Shown here piece after piece: positions 58,601 through 64,000 of a stretch of DNA of 64,000 nt. Source of the DNA: Nitrospira sp. (GTDB taxonomy: Bacteria; Nitrospirota; Nitrospiria; Nitrospirales; Nitrospiraceae); NCBI GenBank assembly GCA_018242685.1, contig JAFEBM010000015.1, positions 1 through 64,000 on the forward strand, given 5' to 3'. Each line of letters starts with the position of its first letter. The stretch's first letter is position 1. Below the pieces are notes generated by a model that saw nothing but the letters and a program-made list of their open reading frames with translations, had not been told where the DNA came from and did no database searches. The position numbers and the translations under genes are program-made.

Positions 58601-59814
58601 TTCCCGGGTACATGGTGCCCTCGGTTGTTGTCGTACTCCATGACTTCCCTCGGACGGCAGGAGGAAAGGTCGACCGGTCCGCGCTTCCGGCGCCTGAATG
58701 GTCGACTGTCAATCGGCAGACGTATGTGGCTTCTCAGACGCCCTTGCAGAAGACGTTGGCGGACATCTGGTGCAAGGTGCTTGCGGTTGACCGGATCGGC
58801 ATCCATGACAACTTTTTCGATCTCGGCGGACATTCCCTGCTGGCCGTTCAGCTGCTCTCTCATGTGCAGAAAGTCGTCGAAACGCCGCTTTCCCTGATGG
58901 ACCTCTTTCAGTCGCCGACGGTGGAACGGTTGGCCCTATTGATCGAGAACGGCGGTCGAGAAAGCGAATCCGGAATGGTCTGTCTGCATAGCGGCGAGTC
59001 TCTCGCTCCACTCTACTGCTTTGATCCGACCGGCACGCATGTTCAGGCGTACAGGCCTCTCGCCGTTTCGCTCGAAGGCGATCGGCCGGTCTGGGGGCTC
59101 TCGCTCAGCCACATTTTTTTCGGCACGTGGCAGGAACTTTCGATTGAGGCCATCGCTCAACGGCATGTGCGCCTGATGCGTGAGCGGCAGCCAAAAGGAC
59201 CATACTATCTGGTGGGGTGGTCGAACGGCGGTGTACTGGCTGTCGCCGCTGCGCGGCAGTTGGAACAGTGGGGAGAACAGGTTGCATTCCTTGCTGTACT
59301 GGATACCCAGCCGGACATGGCGGTCTATGAGTCGGAGGATCCGACGCCGGTCGATGAAGTGTTGGCCTATATCAGGCGCGAATGTCAGCAGACGTTCAAT
59401 GCCATTCCGGAGAAAGTCCGTGATGAGTTTTGGAAACGGCTCGAGGAGCTTCCTGAAGATGGGAGGTTGGAGTATGCCATTCGTTGGGCACAAGAGCGGG
59501 ATTTCCTCTCGAGCGAGGAAGCCGCAGCGTCGATCGGCAGCCTCAAGATCGGTTATGCCTTGGCCAGAGCTGCGGCTCTTTTCATGAAATCTGTCCGGAG
59601 CTGTCCGATCCACAGTCCAGTCCACGCCTGGTGGACAACGAATACAATCGCGCGCCATGGAAGTGCTCCAATGGACTGGGGTCAGTACACGACCGGGGTC
59701 GTGTCGGTCGAAATGGTAGTCGGCGACCATATGGATGCAGTCCAGAGCATTCAAGTCCATCAGCAGATCGGTGAAATTCTGTCGCGACTGGACAGGGTTT
59801 CGCTGGGTCGTTGA
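52615..59814 (+). CDS. Terminal NRPS: interface-like C-superfamily domain - A(Asp) - T - C - A - T - TE
   Basis: The product is 2399 residues. The first domain (about 8-440, RLSPQQKRLWALQQ) has the condensation fold signature, but the catalytic HHxxxDG is PAMCADA at 141-147, so both histidines are lost. This is what is expected of the interface domains that accompany siderophore beta-hydroxylases. The next A domain reads DLTKVGHIGK (Asp), carrier Ser1004. Then come a normal C domain (HHIVSDA at 1197), an A domain with FDVAAEE and an unassigned code DVEGLVAITK, carrier Ser2074, and a thioesterase with Ser2203 in GWSNGG and a GDH near the end. The TE releases the finished chain, by hydrolysis or cyclisation. 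Confidence 0.93.
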   Translation: MQSNVDIQGFRLSPQQKRLWALQQTFGTACAQGTLVIRGALDCARLERAVDAAVAKHEAFRTLFCRESGVKVPLQVIAEESKPAWKTIELQAEDSATQVAKRNELLEDDRRQRIDWEQGPLVRCTLCRLSDREHWLLISLPAMCADARTLHNLAGEIAAGYGAVGRHEPDEEPVQYTQFAEWQNELLAEEDAAKGRQFWREVLDDPAPIILPFEQMGEKTAGWRTETLVWNLDTEVVASLLALSTRHETLIEALILAAWQTVLCRVGGRREYLMALLSDGRKYDELDRGMGLFAKWVPLRCRVDPDQSFQELATEVTTDQQHLREWQEYFMWDSAAEEICSAATELVGFEFETVEPLAHTVDVVFSFEPAAVRFEPLKLILSCMRRNQLIQLRLQTDPGLVHSAALPILSEALTALLTAAATQPETSVGLLPLLGESQRRRLLQAGRSAIHSRSAGRSLQHLFESQAAARPDAITVVCGDCRLTYAELNAKANQIAHGLNRMGVERGDLVGLCVERSVEMVAGLLGVLKAGAAYVPLDPDNSPARLTFEVSQAGIAVILTQEKWRQRLPATSTSARCLDFHDWTFAEEPSHNPNQSVHPMELAYVIYTSGSTGVPKGVAVTHLGVLNYTDFIRRVLGAEADLNYATVSTLGADLGNTVIFASLASGGCLHVIGYDRATDGRKFGDYCAKHPIDVLKIVPVHLQSLLATAEGSEVLPRRLLVLGGDVLSHALADQVTASGRCRLLNHYGPTETTIGCLTFPVDLHHEAAMLSATVPIGWPIDNAEAYILDEQLDPVPVGVPGELYLGGAGLARGYLGRPDLTAQRFVPHPLTSEPGNRLYKTGDLARVLPDGMIEFLGRTDFQIKLRGYRIELGEIEARLIEHPGIQQAVVTARENGAGEKYLVAYIVSRDSSAEPAGWREFLKECLPDYMIPTALVCLPALPLNQNGKVDRALLPDPEAYLASNRRYVAPRNPAEEMLIGIWETILKRDRIGIRDNFFDLGGHSLLATQVMARVRSAFRVELPLRTIFEATTVAQLAEAAERAKAEGHYGDPAPPIVPSVRSGPVPLSFAQQRLWVLTQLEPDSVAYNIPIALRVKGPLNLDALQHSFNAVVHRHEALRTVFQTVAGVPVQVVAESVTLSVPLVDLRHLAAEAREEAAMRLATVEAQRPFDLRYGPLLRVNLMRMDEGEHVLLLTLHHIVSDAWSAQVLVREVTSLYAAYVAGERSPLPDLPLQYADFSQWQHAWMAGTVLERELAYWKTALGGDLPILNLPTDRSRPVLQSSRGALVTRLMPRDISSAVAALGRRMDATLYMTLLAGFVLLLLRWTGQRDLIVGTPIANRTRKELELLIGFFVNTLAIRTQIPKGATVADVIRRVRTSCLEAYSHQDTPFEKLVEVLQPKRDVGRSPIFQVMFDLQNAPAAELNVSDLDFAPLEIENTAAKFDLSMTVQEMETGLSVSIEYNSDLFDEATITSMLGQYERLLAGMAAEPQGEAERISLLSQEEREHILLGGRAVPITDPVGSVHEMIERQAQRIPDATAIQWENRTLSYRELNAKANQLARYLRGQGIGPEQRVGICMERCPEMVVALLGILKAGGAYVPIDPSYPGDRQKRLGIDADLSLVVTHGSCMENREGYPFTILPYDRIQNDATVLSQDNLESRIAPYQACYIIHTSGSTGKPKGVIVSHQAVSLHVAAAAAQYGIRMSDRILQFASLSFDVAAEELLCALFRGATIVLQPCRLFETIPAFLDFLHRERISVAGLPASYWQQWMAEADEPGRDIPDHLRMLIVGNEAVSAEDLAVWKKKADSRVRWLNAYGPTEATITATTYEADRAHISTGTGIVPIGQPLSGRLIYILDEALEPVPFGMPGELYVGGDNLARGYLHGPAQTAVSFLPDAFRGTPGSRMYRTGDRARLRADNVIEFLGRIDDQIKVRGFRVEPGEIEAVLRRHPDIQEAAVVVRKNLEDRDMLVAYGLLRLGHNGESASLRQWIGRSLPGYMVPSVVVVLHDFPRTAGGKVDRSALPAPEWSTVNRQTYVASQTPLQKTLADIWCKVLAVDRIGIHDNFFDLGGHSLLAVQLLSHVQKVVETPLSLMDLFQSPTVERLALLIENGGRESESGMVCLHSGESLAPLYCFDPTGTHVQAYRPLAVSLEGDRPVWGLSLSHIFFGTWQELSIEAIAQRHVRLMRERQPKGPYYLVGWSNGGVLAVAAARQLEQWGEQVAFLAVLDTQPDMAVYESEDPTPVDEVLAYIRRECQQTFNAIPEKVRDEFWKRLEELPEDGRLEYAIRWAQERDFLSSEEAAASIGSLKIGYALARAAALFMKSVRSCPIHSPVHAWWTTNTIARHGSAPMDWGQYTTGVVSVEMVVGDHMDAVQSIQVHQQIGEILSRLDRVSLGR

Positions 59815-60234
59815 CGGTCGATCCATTACGTCACGGCAGCCGACGGTAAGCCACATGATTGCGTGTCGAGGGCTCGTAAGGAGCCATAGGCAGTACAATC
59901 CTGATACCATCGAGAAGTTCAAGATCGTGATCAATGCCTATCGGGTGTTCGGATTCTAGGAAACGCTCAAGGAGATTATTCTCTACCTCCTGAGTCGGCA
60001 TCACAAGATTTCACCCATCAGCTACTGAAGTCTTTGGCGCGAGAATAGCCGAGCCGCTAGGCCGGCGTTTATGGTCGCAGGCATCCTGCTGCCTCTCAAC
60101 ACCGTCTGCTCTATACGGAATAAATCAGCAGGTGAGGTTTCCGTCCGGTTTATTCGTCTTCTCTACGACTGGGACTGGTGTGCCCGTCCGACCACCATGG
60201 GACAAGATCCTACGGCCAGAATTGACTGACGAAT
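59815..60234. other. Intergenic region between the NRPS operon and the RND genes
   Basis: No supported gene lies here; open frames crossing it are short and lack ribosome-binding sites. The one clear signal is the fourth copy of the ECF-type promoter motif at 60131-60159. I see no convincing intrinsic terminator for the long biosynthetic operon. Confidence 0.6.
60131..60159 (+). promoter_or_regulatory. Candidate iron-starvation ECF sigma promoter (copy 4) of the RND operon
   Basis: GGTGAGG at 60131-60137, 17 bases, CGTCT at 60155-60159. The first transcribed base would be near 60166, about 70 bases before the adaptor ATG. A nearer CCGTC at 60141 has only a few bases of spacing and is not the -10. 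Confidence 0.6.
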
Positions 60235-61305
60235 ATGAAGTCGAAAGGTTCCACCGTCGCCATCGGGGTCGCTCTGCTGGTCGTCCTCATCATTGGAATC
60301 AGGCTGGGTGGCCGGTCAACCAGCGAGTCATCGACTGCCGCCCCAGCGTCTGAGCAGCATACTTTGGTGGAAGTCTCGCCCGTCATCGTCGGTTCAATGA
60401 CAGAATCGATCCAGGCCGTGGGCACGCTGGAGGCGATCGCGTCGATCATGGTGAGACCCGAGATCGCCGGCGTCATTCACCGGATCCATTTTCAAGACGG
60501 ACAGATGGTCGAACGTGCGGCGCCACTGCTGGAATTGGATCCCGAGGAACTCCAGTCGCAAGTCAATCAAGCGACGGCGGAGGAGAAAATGGCGCTGGTG
60601 ACCTATGAACGGCTGAAGCGGATTGCCGACCAGCAGACCGCCATTGTTCCGGCTCAACAGATGGACGAAGCCAGGATGGCTTGGCACGCGGCTGCGGCGA
60701 ACAGTCGCTTATACGCGGCTCGTCTGAAGAAAGCCGTCATCCGTGCCCCGTTCAGCGGGACGTTGGGGCTTCGGCACGTCTCGGTCGGCGATTACCTTCA
60801 GCCGGGTCAGGACATCGTCAATCTGGAGGACCTACGCAATCTCCATGTGGATTTCAAAGTCGCGGAAGTGTGGTTGAGCCGCCTGCATGCCGGCCAGCCG
60901 CTGATTGTGACGACGGATGCCTTCCCGAATACGGCGTTTGAGGGACAGGTCACGGCGATCGATCCGAGAATCGATGCCGTCAATCGAACTGTGGCGGTGC
61001 GCGCGGTGATCCCGAATCCGGCTGGTACCCTCCGGCCTGGGCTCTTCGTCACCGTCCGGTTGACCGTGGGGGAAGATCCTCGTGCGCTGCTCATTCCGGA
61101 AGAAGCCGGGTTTCTTCGACAGGATAAGGCCATGGTGTTTCAGGTCGAAGAACGGACCGCCAGGCTGAAAGAAGTCACGTTAGGCATGCGTGAACGAGGA
61201 ATGGTCCATGTACGCGCAGGATTGAAAGAAGGGGATGTTGTGGTCAGGACCGGAACCCACAAGCTGCACGACGGCGCGCTCGTCTCAATCAAATCATCCG
61301 AGTAA
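60235..61305 (+). CDS. RND periplasmic adaptor (membrane fusion protein)
   Basis: The product is 356 residues. An N-terminal hydrophobic segment (about 8-24) anchors or exports it. It then shows the adaptor order: barrel-sandwich half (VRPEIAGVIHRIHFQDGQMV), a short helical hairpin (about 105-160), the second half (IRAPFSGTLGLRHVSVGDYL) and a beta-barrel/membrane-proximal part ending GTHKLHDGALVSI. It links an RND permease to an outer-membrane channel. The permease starts 55 bases downstream. The iron-type promoter at 60131 suggests secretion of the siderophore, or recycling, as its job. Confidence 0.9.
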   Translation: MKSKGSTVAIGVALLVVLIIGIRLGGRSTSESSTAAPASEQHTLVEVSPVIVGSMTESIQAVGTLEAIASIMVRPEIAGVIHRIHFQDGQMVERAAPLLELDPEELQSQVNQATAEEKMALVTYERLKRIADQQTAIVPAQQMDEARMAWHAAAANSRLYAARLKKAVIRAPFSGTLGLRHVSVGDYLQPGQDIVNLEDLRNLHVDFKVAEVWLSRLHAGQPLIVTTDAFPNTAFEGQVTAIDPRIDAVNRTVAVRAVIPNPAGTLRPGLFVTVRLTVGEDPRALLIPEEAGFLRQDKAMVFQVEERTARLKEVTLGMRERGMVHVRAGLKEGDVVVRTGTHKLHDGALVSIKSSE

Positions 61306-61360
61306 CGGCAAGCCGTCTTGCCGATAGAAGTGTGTCCTCTCAGTACTATTCAGAGTAAGC

Positions 61361-64000
61361 ATGAGCCTTTTCGAAACCTGTATTCATCGTCCGGTGTTCG
61401 CGATCGTCATGACGCTGCTGCTGGTGTTGTTCGGACTCTTGAGTTTCCTGAGATTGCCCGTTCGCGAGTATCCCGACATCAAACCGCCGATCGTTTCAGT
61501 CCGAACGGTATACCAGGGAGCCAGCGCATCCGTCGTCGAGTTGGACGTGACCACACCGCTCGAGGACGCGCTCAGCGGTATCCAAGGACTCCGGACGATC
61601 ACCTCTGCCAGTCGCGAAGAAGTGTCGTTGATCACCATGGAATTTGAATTGAAACGAGACCTGGATGGGGCAACCAACGATGTCCGCGATCGGGTTTCTC
61701 AGATCCGTCCGGTGTTGCCGTTGGGAATTCTTGAACCCCATGTCGAAAAAGCCGCTGCGGAGAATACAGAAGTTCTGTGGCTTACCGTGTCCAGCGATCG
61801 CCATTCTGAACTGGAAATGTCGGACATCGCCGATCGATTCATCAAGACGCGGCTGGCCATGATCCCCGGAGTGTCGGCGACGTATCTCGACGGTGAACGG
61901 CGCTATGCCATGCGGATTTGGTTGGATCCCGATCAACTCGCTGCGCGTCGCCTGACCGTTGAGGACGTGGAAGAGGCGATCCGCAACCAGAATGCCTCGA
62001 TTCCGGCCGGGCGGATCGAGGGCGATCAGATGGAATTCGGCGTATCGCTGAAGGGCACTCTGCAGTCGCCAAGACAATTCGAATCGCTCATCGTGGCGTA
62101 CCGCGAAGGCTATCCGGTTCGTCTGGAAGATGTGGCGCGTGTGGAACTGGGCGCGGAGGATACCCGCAAGCTGGTGCGATTCAACGGCAAGCCCTCACTG
62201 GGGATTTCCGTGTCTCGCCAGTCTAAGGCGAATACCTTGGCCGTGGCGCGTGCCGTCAAAGAGCAACTGCCGTCCATCTCGGCGGGACTGCCGGACGGTA
62301 TGAACCTGACCATGGCGTGGGACAGCGCGACTTCGATTGAACGGTCTCTGGATGAAGTGTATGTAGCCTTGGGCCTGTCGTTGCTTCTTGTCGTGATGGT
62401 GATCTTCCTTTTCCTAGGTAGTACACGAGCGACGCTCATCCCGGCTGTTGCAATTCCAGTCTCGATTATCGGGACCTGCACGATCATGGCGGTCACGGGG
62501 TGTTCGCTGAACGTCCTGACCTTGTTGGGGCTTGTGCTCGCCGTAGGCCTCGTGGTGGATGATGCCATCATCGTCCTCGAGAATATTCATCGTCGGATCG
62601 TCGCCGGCATGCCGCCGGAGCGGGCGGCCATCGAGGGCACCAACGAAATCGCCTTTGCCGTCGTGGCGACCACCATCTCGCTTGTCACCGTATTCGTCCC
62701 CATCGCGTTTCTGACCGGCATTGTCGGCCAACTGTTTGCGGAATTGGCCATTGCAGTCGCATCGGCTGTGCTCTTGTCCGGCTTCGTGGCGCTGACCTTA
62801 ACACCGATGATGTGTGGGCGGTTGCTTCGCCATGACATTGGGTTGAGCAGGTTTCGATTTGCCGCACGATTGGCGGACGATGTGGGGCAACGTTATCGCC
62901 GTGGATTAGCATGGGCCATGAACGCCCGGCTGGCCATTGTGCTCGTGGCGATCGGAGCGAGCCTGGCGAGCCTGTCCATCTTGAATCGACTCCCCTCCGA
63001 ATTAGCGCCTCTCGAAGATACGGGATGGTTTTCCGGCTTCCTCACCGCGCCGCAAGGCGCCACCCTTCGGTATACCGATACCTATGCCAAAGAATTGGAA
63101 GCGTTGCTCAAGACGGTCCCTGAGATTACCCATACGTATACGATGGTGGCCCTCGGTGACCGTCCAACGAGGGTCAACCGCGCCGAGAGTTGGGTCACGT
63201 TGAAGGATTGGAATGAGCGCGCCAAGAGTCAGCAGGAGATCGTCGCCGGCCTGAATCAAGAACTTGGCAAGCTGGCCGGTGTGAAGGCGTATCTGTTGAA
63301 TCCGTCTTCCATTGGCGAATGGGTGGAGAAGACGCCGGTGCAGTTTGTCATCGGCGGATTGGACTATCAGGAGTTGCAACATACCGCCGACAAACTGGTC
63401 GCACGGCTGGCCAACCATCCCGGATTTGTGACGCCCGGACTGGATGCTTCGCCGGATACGCCGCACGTGACCATTGAAACGCATCGCGACAAGAGCGCCG
63501 ACCTCGGAGTGTCTGTTGTCTCCATCGGGCGGACGTTGGAGACCTTGCTCAGTGGAAGACCGGTGAACACGTTTATGCAGAATGGCCGTCAGTACAAGGT
63601 GATCGTGAAAGTCGACGATCGGCATCGTGAAAAGCCATCGGATATCAGCCGGCTCTATGTGCGGGGGAACGGCGGCGCATTGGTCCAGCTCAACAATATC
63701 GTCACGGTCAAGGAAGTCCCGGTGCCGGAAGCGTTGAACCATGTCGATCGCATGCGTGCCGTCACCATCAGCGCGGGGTTGGCCGATGGCTTTACGCTGG
63801 GGCAAGCCTTGAACTATCTAGATGAAACGTCACGCGATATCATCAAGCCGGGTATGCGGACGGCGTATGCCGGAGAATCCAAGACATTCGCGGAAAGCAA
63901 TCGCAACCTGTATCTGACCTTCGTGTTGGCGCTGGCGGTCATCTTCTTGGTGCTCGCGGCGCAGTTCGAGAGTTTCCGGCATCCTTGGACGATCCTGCTC
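61361..64000 (+). CDS. RND efflux permease (partial, cut by window end)
   Basis: From the ATG, 880 residues are open to the last base of the window; complete members have about 1030. It begins FETCIHRPVFAIVMTLLLVLFG, the first helix of HAE1-type permeases, has PAGRIEGDQMEF in the periplasmic porter part, and carries the proton-relay Asp400-Asp401 in GLVVDDAIIVLEN, matching AcrB Asp407/Asp408. The second half opens with helix 7 near 62925 and ends in the helix-8 region (FVLALAVIFLVLAAQFESF). With the adaptor it should form a tripartite pump that needs a TolC-like channel, not seen here. Substrate is not proved; location points to the NRPS product. Confidence 0.92.
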   Translation, partial: MSLFETCIHRPVFAIVMTLLLVLFGLLSFLRLPVREYPDIKPPIVSVRTVYQGASASVVELDVTTPLEDALSGIQGLRTITSASREEVSLITMEFELKRDLDGATNDVRDRVSQIRPVLPLGILEPHVEKAAAENTEVLWLTVSSDRHSELEMSDIADRFIKTRLAMIPGVSATYLDGERRYAMRIWLDPDQLAARRLTVEDVEEAIRNQNASIPAGRIEGDQMEFGVSLKGTLQSPRQFESLIVAYREGYPVRLEDVARVELGAEDTRKLVRFNGKPSLGISVSRQSKANTLAVARAVKEQLPSISAGLPDGMNLTMAWDSATSIERSLDEVYVALGLSLLLVVMVIFLFLGSTRATLIPAVAIPVSIIGTCTIMAVTGCSLNVLTLLGLVLAVGLVVDDAIIVLENIHRRIVAGMPPERAAIEGTNEIAFAVVATTISLVTVFVPIAFLTGIVGQLFAELAIAVASAVLLSGFVALTLTPMMCGRLLRHDIGLSRFRFAARLADDVGQRYRRGLAWAMNARLAIVLVAIGASLASLSILNRLPSELAPLEDTGWFSGFLTAPQGATLRYTDTYAKELEALLKTVPEITHTYTMVALGDRPTRVNRAESWVTLKDWNERAKSQQEIVAGLNQELGKLAGVKAYLLNPSSIGEWVEKTPVQFVIGGLDYQELQHTADKLVARLANHPGFVTPGLDASPDTPHVTIETHRDKSADLGVSVVSIGRTLETLLSGRPVNTFMQNGRQYKVIVKVDDRHREKPSDISRLYVRGNGGALVQLNNIVTVKEVPVPEALNHVDRMRAVTISAGLADGFTLGQALNYLDETSRDIIKPGMRTAYAGESKTFAESNRNLYLTFVLALAVIFLVLAAQFESFRHPWTILL

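Noticed and set aside
60138-60145. TTTCCGTC directly after GGTGAGG taken as the promoter -10
   Set aside because: Spacing would be only a few bases; the CGTCT at 60155 gives the 17-base spacing seen at the other sites.

Overview
This window looks like chromosomal DNA of a Gram-negative bacterium. It has two TonB-dependent outer-membrane receptors, an RND pump and periplasmic maturation enzymes. The small zinc-ribbon proteins, FecI-type regulation and gene style suggest a Nitrospira-like organism, but that is an inference with modest confidence; no rRNA or housekeeping marker is present. Almost the whole window is one iron-acquisition locus built around a large hybrid NRPS/PKS siderophore (or lipopeptide) pathway. 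All genes lie on the + strand.

Layout. 103-6000: uptake block 1, with a Com-like zinc ribbon, PepSY membrane protein, STN-type TonB receptor, second PepSY protein, a small membrane protein and the broken start of a PPOX flavoprotein gene. 6001-8518: regulatory block, with two near-identical promoters overlapped by Fur-box-like operators, three small proteins, a terminated non-coding leader (possible sRNA), a FecI-type ECF sigma factor and a truncated FecR. 8722-11328: a second STN-type TonB receptor. 11570-59814: a biosynthetic run of six megasynthase genes plus an ABC exporter, a diaminobutyrate aminotransferase, a penicillin-acylase-family (PvdQ-like) hydrolase, an MbtH protein, a type II thioesterase and an aspartyl beta-hydroxylase-like enzyme. 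60235-64000: RND adaptor and the start of the RND permease, cut by the window edge.

How it works together (inference from colinearity and adenylation codes read by eye): fatty acid (FAAL) - X1 - malonyl extension with ketoreduction (statine-like unit) - Dab - Ser - Dab - D-Dab - Asp - Dab - Asp - X2 - TE release. Two Fe(II)/2-oxoglutarate hydroxylases, one free-standing and one fused to an NRPS, match the two Asp modules and would give beta-hydroxyaspartate iron ligands. The aminotransferase supplies the four Dab units. The PvdE-like exporter and PvdQ-like acylase imply export of an acylated precursor and deacylation in the periplasm, as in pyoverdine maturation. No hydroxamate or catecholate genes are seen.

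Regulation. A motif GGTGAG(G/C)-N16/17-CGTCT recurs four times, upstream of the PepSY/receptor operon, receptor 2, the megasynthase operon and the RND operon. It is a strong candidate for the promoter of the local ECF sigma factor. The sigma gene itself lies behind a Fur-box promoter and a strong intrinsic terminator, and its FecR partner is reduced to the cytoplasmic N-terminal domain.
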